Source of the DNA: Orobanche coerulescens
Taxonomy: Eukaryota > Streptophyta > Magnoliopsida > Lamiales > Orobanchaceae
Assembly: GCA_033398695.1 (NCBI GenBank)
Contig: CM065811.1
Coordinates: forward strand, 113,693,501-113,757,500
DNA length: 64,000 nt
Direction: 5' to 3'
Positions 34,659 through 48,575 of this stretch are shown in pieces. The translations under genes were made by a program, and so were the position numbers. Each line of letters starts with the position of its first letter. The stretch's first letter is position 1. Below the pieces are notes generated by a model. It saw nothing but the letters and a program-made list of their open reading frames with translations. It was not told where the DNA came from and made no database searches.

Positions 34659-35676
34659 AGTAGTTCAGGCAGATTACATTTTTAGAGATTTCGGTCGTAG
34701 ACCGGATTGTTAGACATTCGTACGGCATGAGATGAATTCTATATTATTTCTTTTGTTAAGGTTCGAGCTTGCTACGTTGATCGAAGGAGACGGCCTTCGA
34801 GTGTGTTGAGATCGTTGGAGTGATTTGTTCTTGCCATCTTTGAGGCAAGTATCGTAATTTGTTAATATTGGTATTTTAAGCATACATGTGGTTTATTCAT
34901 GTTGTTGAACATGGTATTTATTTCGTTGAATTGTCATGATATTCGTTATCTAGTGTTTATATGTTCATGTTGATGGACATAGTGATTTTGCATGTATGTA
35001 TGCATGAGTTGTGTTTGTGTATGTTGTACGATCTATGCTGAGGGCACTGGATCGGATGTCCATCTCGTGTTGGTCCGACGGGATCATCTTGGGATCTAGG
35101 CTGAGGGCGCTGGATCATTGGACGGGTTTTTCCACCTCGTGTTGGTCCGACGGGATCATCTTGGGATCTAAGCTGAGGGCGCTGGATCATTGGAATACCC
35201 ATGCTGTGTTAATGGAATCTTGTGGATTCGCATTGTCGGATTCCGGTAGCAGAAGTCCGTATGGTGTATCTTGTTATGTATTGTTGATGCATATTCGATT
35301 TGTTTAATATGATACTTGTACTAGCATCGTTTTGCTAACCCCTTCAGGGGTGGACATTTGTTTTGATGTTCAGGCAGCCGAGGAGCGGGGAAACAGCCAC
35401 AGTACCGACGTGACGATGAAGGGGCTCAGTGATGTTTGTTGTTATTGTAATTTATCTTCTTGGTTCAATTTCAGTACTCGAGTGCGCGTGTCTTATTAAT
35501 ATCATTTCGATATGGTTGTATTAATTAACTCAAATGGATCAGTTGGAGCCGATTTTGTATGTTGAATATCTGTGGTATTGTTGGATTATATTTTCATTTC
35601 TTTTTATTAGCCTTGTAAATCCTTACTTAAAGGGTTTACAGCGCTGTAATTATTCCAAATATCTCGGGGTGTTACA

Positions 35677-36689
35677 GCTCAGTTAAAAGGATAATCATTT
35701 ATTTTGTTGTTGTTTATTCATACATATAATTCATTCATAGTAAATCAATCATGTTGAGACTTGTAATTATCAAACTAATCATTTAATTCACGAGGAATGA
35801 CGGTTCCAATCATTTCATTTGATCTATCACTCACTGCGTCATTATTTCACCTTGGTGAGTCATTCTTGACCCTTGTCGGATTTCTACTCATTATTATTCA
35901 TCATGGTTGCTTTTGTTCTTGTGACCTTCCAGGATCGTAATGCGTGTCGGGTGGTATACGTGTGGAATTTTTAGTCGGGCACACGATGGTCATGTATTAT
36001 GCAGGTAATCCGATACATTGGACCGTGCACACGGTAACGTGCCTCCGTGAGACTAATTAGGCCAAGTGCGTGTGCATATGCGGGATTCCGGACACTCGGC
36101 TACTTGTGCACTTACACGTCCCATCTCGGGCGTACTATGATGCCCCACTTTCAGGCCTGATTTCATAACTAAGATATGTGATTATTGTATTTGTTCATCT
36201 CTTGAGGATTGTTGTTCTGTGTAACTGACCCCTCTTTAGGTCATGTTTCTTTCATATGTATTTTCCGCTGCAGTTCCATTTGGATTTCATTTTCATTGGT
36301 ATTGTATATTTCATCATCATATGAAATATATAAGTATTCTGTATTTATGGGTGTATTATACTAGAGACTCCTCATCGGAGTGATTGATAATATAATGTGG
36401 TGCGGTACTATAGTTATATTATTTAATTCATCATATTTCATTTGCCTGGTGGGTCCCAATTGGAGGTCCACGGTACTGGGATAGCCGCCTAGTTTGGGGG
36501 TTACAGTCAACCCCGGCTAATGTATCGGTCAAACTCGGCTCATATTTCATCTTGATAAAACTCGACTAACATTTGGCTGTTCCATACTTGGTGAAAATCT
36601 TGTCGTGGGAAAACTCATTTGTACTTCTGATTTAGTCTCGTCTAATGTTTTATCTCGACTAACAAGACTGATGTTTCATCTGGTCAAAC
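35677..36689. other. Unassigned interval between chromovirus array and copia E
   Basis: About 1 kb with no open frame of note, no PBS or polypurine tract, and no match to other parts of the window. It may be old host DNA or a fragment of an unrelated repeat. A direct-repeat-like pattern of ctcgactaac and ctcgtctaatg phrases occurs near 36540-36665. Copia E inserts at its right end. Confidence 0.5.
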
Positions 36690-38495
36690 TGTTGGAGTTC
36701 AGGCCATAAAATGAATATGCAGCGAAATAAAATCGCACAAACCGTGTTCATCCGAAATCCTAAAGAGGATAGATCAAGGATCGTATAAACGCTTAAATAA
36801 AAGAATTGAAATTATACCCTTGTAGACCAAACTTCATTAATCTGATGCTGACGAGCAAGAATCCAATCCGTGAAACCTTTGGAAATTCCAACGGCAAAAA
36901 TGCCGAACGTCTACGATTCTCGTGTCGAAATAATGCTTGGAACAAATCTCTTTATTCTAGTTTTCTAAGAACATGTCTATAAGAAGAAAATCGACTATGC
37001 CTTAAACTCTCAAAACCCAGAAGAAGAAAATCAAGTTCTAAACTCCTTTTTCTTTATCTCTGTTTTTCACCCGTAGAAAAAACTTTAAAAAGGGAGTGGT
37101 GTTATATTATACACCAACCAAATTTTTCAAAGTCTTCTCATATTATATAATTCACTCACATGCAGTTATGACCAACTCACAAGACATGTAAGAGGAATCA
37201 TATATTAGATGTGCACGACCATTATGGACTTTTAAATGGTCCAACCATTTAGTTTGTATTTTGGACCCCGTGTATATAGTCCGATAAATGAACCTTGATC
37301 TGTCACTTTATATTTAAATTAGTTAATTAATCTAATTAATTAATTATATCAAATACAATATAATTAATTTCTCCAAGAAATAATTATATTTGAATTAAAT
37401 TAATTACCTAATAATTGTTTAATTTATCTAATTGATTTAATTTATCTAATAAATTAAATTCAATTAGACATCAAATGTCCAATATTTATTAAGAGAGAAT
37501 AGGCATAATTTAATCCACCATTAATCCTGTATGCGCGACTCTGTAGGTTCGTTTCAGTCAGCAATGGGGGGATCCAAAGAGTGTGAGGAACACTTAGCCA
37601 GTCTGTGGCTCACGCCGTAACCCAACTGAGAACGAATGATGAGAATCATTCCAAAACCTGTTATGAGTACTGTATACATATAAACCCTTCAATCATATGT
37701 TCCGATCAAGATTTAGGATCACAGTTAAGTCAAATTCTGTCTTCACTTGACTTTATGCATGTGTTAGTGCAAAGCAAGATCACAGAACTCTCCTATATCA
37801 AATACAACTAGTTTAATCGCTTTGGCCAAAGAATTTTGATCTCATTTGCCACTAACAACATATGACATTATCCTGTTCACTTACAGGAGAAAGAATCCTT
37901 TCTTGTTGTTCAGTAAAGACTGCTGCTTTGCACTTTGAGTTTGATCCCTACCGATAGGTGATTTGATCGAACTACTCTAATGACTAACTTAATGAAAGAA
38001 ACACATCTTCTAATGAACCTTCAAGTCAAAGGTTCATGTATACTTAGCATAACCTTACAATTCAGTCATTAACTATTCTAGAGTGAAATCCATGTGACCA
38101 AATCGAGGTGAGTCATATCCGAGTATACTAATCCAATTAGTATAGCTATACCGGATGCTCCAACTACTCCTGAGTGAATACATTCATATGTACAAGCATA
38201 TGATATTCAAGTCTTCCTTAAAACTTAACGCTCAATTAAGTTTTATCGACTTGCGGATTAAGTTAAGCAATTTGAGTTCTAAACACTTCTAGTGCAAGAC
38301 TCCTTATTGCATAAGGAGTGGAATGTTTCTACTCAAAAGCATGGATATTATTTCTATTTATTTACTAAATCAAGAACGCCAATGATATATAATAAATAAA
38401 AAATAATTAGTACCTTTTATTAATGAATTCATAATCACATATAAATGCCCTAACTCTCTTATCCTCAGAGTGGCATTAAAGGGCATGCGCTAACA
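36690..38495 (-). repeat. Copia E 3' LTR
   Basis: A complete 1806-bp LTR from TGTTGGAGTTC to GCGCTAACA in window orientation, nearly identical over its shared part to 1-1370. The five bases before it are caaac; no partner duplication can be tested because the 5' LTR is gone. The conserved copia block lies around 37534-37590. Confidence 0.93.
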
Positions 38496-38506
38496 ATCTC
38501 CCACTT
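38496..38506 (-). other. Copia E polypurine tract
   Basis: Minus-strand AAGTGGGAGAT directly before the LTR, identical to that of A and D. Confidence 0.8.
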
Positions 38507-41500
38507 GCACTCAAGCCACATATTGTGATATCTAATACCCATATTATCCACATGTCGCTCCAAGATAATCTGCGATATTGACTTGGTAAGCGGGCCAACA
38601 AGGTTATTTGCTGAGGCTACCCTCTGCAGTTTAATGTATATATACTTCACCATCTCTCTGACGATGTGATACTTTTTCTCAATATGCTTGGTCTTATGAT
38701 GAGACCTGGATTCTTTAGCATGTGCAACAACTCCTTTATTGTCGCAGTAAAGTGGCACCAACAGCTTTGCGCTTGGGACCACTTGAAGTTATTCAAGATA
38801 CTTCTTGATCCAAAATGCTTCCCTTGACGCCTCCGAGGCTGCTTGGCACTCGGCATGGCAGGTGGAATGTGTAGTCTCAGTTTGCTTGGAACTCATCCAA
38901 GAAACTGCTCCACCATTCAGGGTAAATATATACCCTGAAGTGGACTTTTCTTTGTTCGTATCGCCACCGAAATCCGAGTCCGTGAACCCATTCACCTCAA
39001 TTCTACGCCACCTTATGTAAGAATCATTTCTTTAGTCCATTTAGGTCACTTTAGAATGTTCTTTATGGCTGTCCAATGTTCTTTACCTGGGTTTTCTTGA
39101 AACTGACTGACTACGCTCACAACGTATGCAATGTCCGGTCTCGTGCACAACATTGCGTACATGAGGCTACCCACAGCCGATACATAGGGTACCTATCTCA
39201 TCTCCATAATGTCTTCCTCACTTTGAGGATACATAGTTTTGGAGAGTTTTAAACCATGTGGCATATGTAAGAACCCTCTTTTAGAATCTTCCATCCTAAA
39301 CCTCTTTAAGATCTTTTCTATATAGAGGGCTTGAGAAAGTCCTAATATTCTCATTGATCTATCTCTATAGATGTGAATACCCAGAATATAGGAAGCTTCT
39401 CCCAAGTCTTTCATGAGGAATGTGTTAGAAAGTCAAGCTTTCACATAACTAAGCAGTCCAACGTCATTTTCTATTAGTAGAATGTAATCTACATATACTA
39501 CTAAGAACGCGATATCGTTCCCACTAACCTTCACGTAAACACAAGGCTCATCTTCATTTGCACGAAGTCAAACTTTTTGACTGCTTCATCAAAATGATGA
39601 TTCCAACTTCCCGAATCTTACTTCAGTCCATAAATGGCACACTGAAGTTTGCAAACTTTATGAATATCGGTGGTGGACATGAAGCCTATATGTTGTTCTA
39701 TATAGATTTTCTCTTCGAGGTATCCATTTAGAAAAGTTGTCTTCACGTCCATTTGTCATATCTCATAATCATAGTGAGTGGCTACGGCAAGCATCATATG
39801 AATAGACTTGATCATGGCAACTGGTGAGAAGGTTTCCTAATAATCGATTCCTTCTCTTTGGGGATAACCCTTAGCCACAAGCCTAGCTTTGTAGGCTTCT
39901 ACATTGCCATCCCCATAAGTCTTCCTTTTAAAGATCCATTTATTCCCAGTAGGCACTATGCCCTCCGGTCGATCTACTAATGTCCAGACCTGATTGGTAT
40001 GTATCTAGTCTATCTTTGTTTCCACGGCCTCATGCCACTTCGCAGATTCCACATATACCATTGCTTGTTCGTATGATAAAGGATCATCCTCTTGGCTACT
40101 ATCTATTTGTTGGAGACCCAGTTCCTCCAGATGCATGTAGTCATACCTATTAGGTAATTGAAATACCCTACTCGACCTATGAGGTGATAGTGGTCGTGTT
40201 TTAGTAGGTTCAATTCTTTCTTCTTGCACAGGTGTCTCCTCGGGAGTTTCAGTATGTTATTCCAAAGAAACATTTCTACCTGCTCCACTTTCCTGAATGA
40301 ATTCGTCTTCTAAGAAGTGTGCTTTTAAAGCAACGACAATCCTATGAGCATCGGGCATGTAGAAAAGATAACCCGTTGACTAAGATAGGTATCCTATGAA
40401 CCCATCTTCCAATTTCTCCACCTTAGTCTTCTTGACATAGGCGGGACATCCCCAAATCTTGATATGATCAAGACTCGGTTTCCTACCTCTACATAACTCA
40501 TATGGTGTTTTAGGTACGGACTTGGAAGCACATCTGTTCAAGATATGCATGACAGTAAGTAGTGTATGTCCCCACAGATAAATTGGTAAATTAGTATAAT
40601 TAAGCATGGATCGAAAAAGATTTGGTTCTTTCTTTCTGAAACACCATTTAATTGAGGAGTTGCTGGAGGTGTGAATTGTGATACTATTCCATGTGCTTTT
40701 AAGAACTCATCAAACTTGGTACTCATGTATTCGCCTCATTGGTCTGACCGAAGTGCCTTAATATAATGACTAATTTGATTTTCGACTAGATCCTTACATT
40801 TCTTGAATATCTCGAAGGCTTCGGATTTATGCTTCATCAAGTATACAAAACCATAGCTAGTATAATCATCAGTAAACGTGATGAAGTACCGGTATCCATC
40901 TCTTGATGCTTCTAAAGCACCACATACTTTGGTATGAATCAATCCAAGTTTTTCAGTAGCTCTTCAAAAGTCCCTATAAAGGAGGACTTAGTCATTTTGC
41001 CCTTAAAGCAAGATTCACAAGTAGGATAGGGATTAAATCCCAATGGACCAATAAGTCCATCTTTCTCCATCTTATGAATCTTGGTCTGGCCGACGTGACC
41101 AAGTCTAAGATGCCACTTTAATGCTTGGTCATTTTCATCTCTACCACGCTTTCTAGTCATAGTATTCACAACTATTTTGTTTTTTAGATTTAGATGATAA
41201 AGTCCATTCAACAATGTAGCAGAACCAAAAATTTTATTTCTAAAATAATTTTGCAACTGCCATCACCATCGAAAAAGTGAAAACCTTTATGCTCCATGGT
41301 TGGAATGGATACAATGCTTTTATGCCCATTGGGCAGCACTTATATATCATCTAACGTTAAAATAAAACCGGATTCCAAATCCAAAAGAAGTGATCCTATA
41401 TAGATAGCCTCGACACTATGTCTGCTACCCACTGTTATCATCCTGTCTACTTCATTCCAGAACCTGATTCACAGTGCAAGTTTCAGAACTAGAACACGAA

Positions 41501-42140
41501 TCCAGAATACAAGAAGTAGAATAAACAGTAGCAGAACAATTTTTTTCCAAAACTAAAAGTTGTGTACCTGAAGCAACATCAAGATGAGGACAGTCCTTTC
41601 TACAGTAGCCTAGCGCACTGCATTTTAGCCACCTGTCTGTTAGCTTGACATTACATGCTTTTAGAACAATTGGGGCCTTGCCCTTTCCCTTTCCGACCAC
41701 AGCTCTGGGCCTCATCTTCTTGTTTTTCCTCTTCTTGTTATTGGACCTCTGAGGGTCAGAAGAGATAACAAGTATAGGCTTCTTCACCATCGGTGTCTTC
41801 ATATGAGACTGAGCGGTTGTTAGTTTGTTCATCAATCGGTCAGATGAGCCAGTATCTGCCTAGAATAAGTCATTGTCTCATGTGCTCTCTGCAGCTCATT
41901 CTGCATATAGCCCATCATAAAGCCAAGGACTCTAACATCATCTATGACCCACTTCTCATGGATTTCAACCTCTTCTTGATTAGCCCTTGTCCGAGTAGGA
42001 TTCTGTGGGATATCCGCCTCTAAGATGTATCCCAGTGATTCCATACTGAGGATTATCCTCATATTTCGGAGACAGTCGACAAAGTTTGATCCGGTTAGGA
42101 TGTTGTTTTCAAGAAGTATTGCAAGTGGATTCATTGTCAT
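38507..42140 (-). pseudogene. Copia E gag-pol remnant
   Basis: Minus-strand copia polyprotein with the full domain order but broken throughout. Gag starts at ATG 42140 (MTMNPLAILLE), the same start as in D. Roughly 270 bp of gag are deleted after ILAHLTD (about 41832), and the frame resumes at MNKLTTAQ. The zinc knuckle region is near 41600. The integrase zinc site (HLRLGHVGQTK, CESCFKGK) is near 41150-41000, the integrase core near 40900-40650, the RT start near 40229-39700, RT end 39414-39193, RNase H 38995-38520. The RT active site reads YVDY (39484-39495) in place of YVDD, as in copy A. A TAA near 38790 in RNase H and a 1-bp loss near 39558 are also shared with A. Confidence 0.9.
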
Positions 42141-43878
42141 TTTTTAGATTTTAATTTTGCAGAAAGTAAATCAGATTTAATTAATGTTATGTGAGTTATG
42201 ATCCAAGTAGAATAAAAGACATTTTCTATTCTGACTCGGCTCCCACTAATTTTATTGGAAAAACGAACTCCCATGTGAAAAACCAGAAGCCATCAAGAGA
42301 TCGACTTCTTAGTGGTGATCAAGTTCTTTATGAAATTGATAGAGGGCAACCCATATGTTTCTGGTCTGTTAGTTCACAAAGTGGTTTCCAACACCAACCC
42401 ATCTAATGAATGATTTGATCTTTATTTTAGTCCTAGTTCACTTGCCCTCAACCCATATGATTTATGTGGCTCGCTGAACTATTTATGTTTAAACCATCAA
42501 TTCCTATCAGTCTAACAATTGTATCTTACCCGACAACCCATACGATTTCTAGGGGTTCAATTTGTCACAACTGAAGGCATCTAATGCACTCTAGGAACTT
42601 ATCGACCTTCCCCAAAATACTACCCCGACATACTCGAAAGAATAGCATTTCGGTTTAGGTTTCAATCTTCCAAGAATTTGATGGAGGGTAGGATACCTTG
42701 CACCCATTCCAACTTAGTCTTTTTTAAATGGGAATATTTCGCGATTAACATTACACTTTGCACATTAATTCAGTTGTATTCGCGGTTTGATATTCATACA
42801 ATATGAATAAGGTAAATAACCACCTAGTTGCTACCAACATGTAGTTCATGGACTTTTCATGAATATTGGGCCAAGCGAATGACCCAACAAAAATAAGGAA
42901 ATAAATCTAGTCCTGAATCGCCATCTTCATGATGGATTGCCTTGGGCCACCGTCTTGGAAATTCTATCTATTATATTTTAATAATTTGCATCCTATATAA
43001 ATATTCTAGTAAAATAAATAAATAGGCTCAAAACTGGCCTTGATAACCCCATCGAATAATATTGACTCCAAAACTAAGTTCATGAACTACATCCCCAGCA
43101 CATAAATATGTCTAACATACAACAAGTAATGGTTTGAATTAATCCAATTAATTCAAAAATAATCGACAATTTAATTTCGTCCATAGTACACCCTTAAAAT
43201 ATTTTCTTTGAATTTTTCCATCATCAAAAAATTTCAAATTTAATGATTTTATCAATATAAACATAATTTAATATTGAGAAAATGTATTTTCGAAAATATA
43301 CTGAAAAACGAGACCCGGTGCCCGACAGCCTGGAAGCTGCCAAGCAGCACTAGGAGGCCTGCCGGCACATGCGGAGTCACTATCGGCACCTGCAGGGCCG
43401 CGCTCGGCAGTGCTCGGCACTACCCGGACCTCAGTTGATATTAGCTGAGGTTCAGTGCTCGGTCCCTCCGAGACACTACCGACAGCCGCTCGGCCTTGCT
43501 CGGCACATCTCGGCACTCAACTGCAATCAACTGGGTTTGACCGGGTTGCAGTTGGGTTTGACTGATGATGCAGTTGGGTTTGACCGGCTGCAACTGGGTT
43601 TGACCGCTGGTTCAGCTGGGTTTGACCGCTGGTTCAACTGGGTTTGATCGCTGGTTCAGTTGGATTTGAGCGAGCTCGGGCAGTCGAGTACCGTTTCGTC
43701 CAAAGAAAACAGTCAGCTCATTTTCAGACAGATGCCTAAAATTCTATGATTTCTGACTTTTATATTACGAATAAAATCAATTTTTGAATAAAAACATGAT
43801 TTATATCATAATATAAAATCACGAAAAAACATTACCAGGACGAACAATTAAATATCTACGATTATAATATGATTCTAA
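42141..43878 (-). other. Copia E 5' leader, truncated
   Basis: Non-coding leader resembling that of copia D (16561-18249), with caaccca motifs at 42347, 42449 and 42534. The GC-rich stretch 43300-43690 holds a tandem repeat. Homology stops at gattcta (43878), about 100 bp short of where the PBS would be, because another LTR begins there. The 5' LTR of E is therefore absent or displaced beyond the later insertions. Confidence 0.7.
43527..43672 (+). repeat. Degenerate ~22-bp tandem repeat in copia E leader
   Basis: Seven or so units with the core aactgggtttgaccg, the last four most regular (…ctgggtttgaccgctggttcag). It is not present in the leader of copia D in this form. Confidence 0.75.
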
Positions 43879-45867
<1,989 letters not shown>

Positions 45868-45879
45868 ATCTCCCACATG

Positions 45880-46200
45880 CACTCAATGCCACACACTATG
45901 ATACCTAAATACCCATGTTCTCCAGATGATGCTCCAAGCTCATCTGAGAAAGTGGCTTGGCCAGTGGATCAGCGACGTCTTCTGAGTTTACTCTATGCAC
46001 TACAATGTATCCTTTGCAAAAAAATCTCCCAAGAGATGATACTTTCTCTCAATTGTTTTATACTGTTATGAAACCTCGGATCCTTGTACTATGCTACAAC
46101 TCTGTCGTTAACGCACTAAACCGGAATAGGCAGCTCAGCACATGGTATCACTTGAAGTTCACCCAAAAACTTCTTAATCCAAAAACCTTCCTTAGAGGCC
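45880..46200 (-). pseudogene. Copia J RNase H stub
   Basis: Nucleotide similarity to the last ~100 codons of copia D RNase H (12625-12950) on the minus strand, with many indels and no open frame. It ends near 46200 where gypsy F begins; the rest of element J is missing. Confidence 0.7.
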
Positions 46201-46516
46201 TGGACAAGCATGATGATGAGGCTTGAGTCTATGTTGCTTATTTTATTATGCTTATATGGTTTGTCGGCGTTAGTCGAGTAGACGTATTATTGTTTCAAAG
46301 ATGTCGTTGAAGTTCCCTGCGTGGGCAATGAATTCATTTTACATTCTATTTTTTTTCTATAAAACCAAAATGTTTTGGCCGAGGCCACGAACTTATCTTC
46401 ATTATTAATTTTTGTCATTATGGGATTATTACAAAATGTGTGAATGCCCTAGCCTGGTATACCTTGTTGAAGGATCTACGGCATGTAATGTCTCTTATGA
46501 GATTTGAGGTGTTACA
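46201..46516 (+). repeat. Gypsy F LTR 3' fragment
   Basis: The last ~316 bp of an LTR ending GAGGTGTTACA directly before a PBS. The left boundary is set only by the end of copia homology. The sequence is not recognisably similar to LTR1-3 beyond its terminus. Confidence 0.65.
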
Positions 46517-46520
46517 TTTA

Positions 46521-46532
46521 TGGTATCAGAGC
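46521..46532 (+). other. Primer-binding site, gypsy F
   Basis: TGGTATCAGAGC, initiator-Met type, four bases after the LTR end. Confidence 0.88.
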
Positions 46533-46777
46533 CTTAGGTTGTTAATACTTAGGTTGTCGGTTAAATTGGGTCTATCAGTTGTGTCGTTGGAGTCCGTTGT
46601 TGAGCCTAATATCATCGTGCTACCATCTTTTCGTGTGACCCATGGCTGTAAGTCTCCTCAAACTATTACGCTTTCGTATTACCTCTATTATGCGGATTTA
46701 GAATTGTGAGTCAGGGTACCGACGTTATAAATTGTGAATTTTGTTGATCTTGTTCCTTTCTATTCCTATTCTTCAGT

Positions 46778-48575
46778 ATGTTGAGAGGTCATGGTGGACC
46801 AGCTCGGGGACGCGACTGAGGCCGTGGTCATGGTGCTCATGATGAGGGAATTCCTCTTTGCCAGTCATCCGCAGATGCGGCTTCACATTCAGTGTTGAAT
46901 ACTCTGCCCTTGAGTTCTGACAGATAGTAGGACTTATCAGCCAGCCAGGGCCAGCCGGCGGGTAATAACACCGACACATGAGCTACTACTATACTTCAGC
47001 AGTTAGCAGCTTAGTTAGCTCAGACCACTCAAGGTGGGCGTCACGTTCTGCCCCCGACTCTGGAAAACGAAGCTAGTAAATGACTTCTGAAAGTGAGAAA
47101 GATGCACCCCTCGTTTTGCTGGTTCTACTGACTCCCTAGGCTGGGAGAATTGGCTTTTTCAGTTGGGAAGGACCTTTGATGCCGCAGCTTGTCCTGATGA
47201 CAGGAGGGTACCTATTGCCCAATACCTCCTGGATAAGGAAGTTGTGGATTGTTGGGAGGCTTTGGCGCCCAGAGATCGTGTGGCCACTTGGGATGACTTT
47301 AAGGCCGCTATGGAGGCGGAATACTGTCCATCGCCTGTCCGGGAGCGTAAAATCATGGAGTTATTTACTGCTACACCTCAGGATGTACCGATTTCCCAAG
47401 CCATCATCACTTATAACCAGCAGTTGGGATACGTGAAAGAATAAGTGAGAACCGAGGACGATAAGATTCGTTACTTCAATATGTGCATGAATCCGCATAT
47501 CAAACAGAGCATGGAAGCACTCATGTGTGCCACATTGAAGGAATACCAGGATCGTGCTCTAGCGATTGAGATGGAAGTTCCAGAGTCAGAATCTGGTTCC
47601 GAGGCTAAGAATCAGAAGACTATTGGCAATTTGTCAGCCGGTAAGGATGGTCGGTTTTTGAAGTCACAATCTGATCTAGTATCTGGGAAGAAGCCGTTTC
47701 ATTAAGCTGGAGGGTCTCAGGGTAACCGCTCAGTCCAGTCCACTATAACTAGCGACAAGGTTTGTTTCAACTACAGTCAAAGTGAGCATATGGTGAAGGA
47801 CTGTCCATTTCCATTGGTTAATTGCTTTCCATAAGGATAGAGTGGGCATAGTGCAGCTCATTGTGAGAGGACTATCAAGGTAGCCAGAGCTCTGGCATCC
47901 ACTACAGTACATAAGGAGCTCAGTGTTGATCAGAGGACCCAGTTGCTCAGGGTCCTCAGAATTCAGGTCGAGGTAGAGGTCGGGGTCAGTCGGACCACTG
48001 TGCAGCGTCGAGTTTAGGATCTGTACACCACCATTTACATCAGATGAGACGTACAGAAGAGACATATACTCCAGTGGAATCAGGTACCACTCAAAATCTT
48101 TCTCATCCAGTTTCGGTGCTTTTTGATTCAGGTGCTACTCACTCTTTTATTGCATGGGACTGTGTATATCGTATTGGCATTGACTATTTATTTGAGTGCG
48201 AACCATTTGTTGTTGTATGCCGAGTGGGGATCGTATGGTTGGGAACTGGGAAGTTAGAGACCGCCCAGTGAGGATCGGGAACTGAGACTGGCCCTCAAAC
48301 CTCATTCTTGTAGACTTAAAGGATGAGGATTTGATCCTCGTGGACGATTGGCTAAATCATCATGGTGCCATCATGGACTATCAGACTCATACTATCTCGA
48401 CAGTGGCTGAGGATGGCACAGAAAATACACTTGTGGGCTGTAAGCCGAGTAGATCGGGGAGTGTGATAAATGACTTGAAGTCGATTAAACTCCTGAACCA
48501 GGGTTGCGTAGTCTATTGATGCTACGCATTAAAAGCAGAAGATGGCGGAGTTGAGATGTCATCGATTCCAAAGGG
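46778..48575 (+). pseudogene. Gypsy F gag-protease remnant
   Basis: It starts MLRGHGGPARGRD like the B/C gag, with a TGA after the RG segment. The gag core is at 47163-47705 (KIMELFTATPQ and YFNMCMNPHIKQ; compare the KI-stop-EF site of B and C), followed by decayed zinc knuckles (about 47760-47860) and a protease with LFDSGATHSF (about 48118-48145). The 48331-48519 frame gives LILVDDWLNHHGA where relatives have LGDDWL. It ends at GGVEMSSIP, the protease-RT spacer, so RT, RNase H and integrase are missing. Frame breaks are numerous. It is a chromovirus relative of B/C but a different family. Confidence 0.85.

Larger units (their letters stand above)
33267..35676 (+). repeat. Chromovirus LTR3 (3' LTR of unit C)
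   Basis: A 2410-bp LTR from TGTAATACCC to GGTGTTACA, following the tract ttagggagagagga. TATATATAGG is at 33735-33744. The tandem repeat lies at about 35030-35195. It is the right end of the array; the next five bases are gctca, with no partner to test as a target duplication because the left end of the array is broken. Confidence 0.95.
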
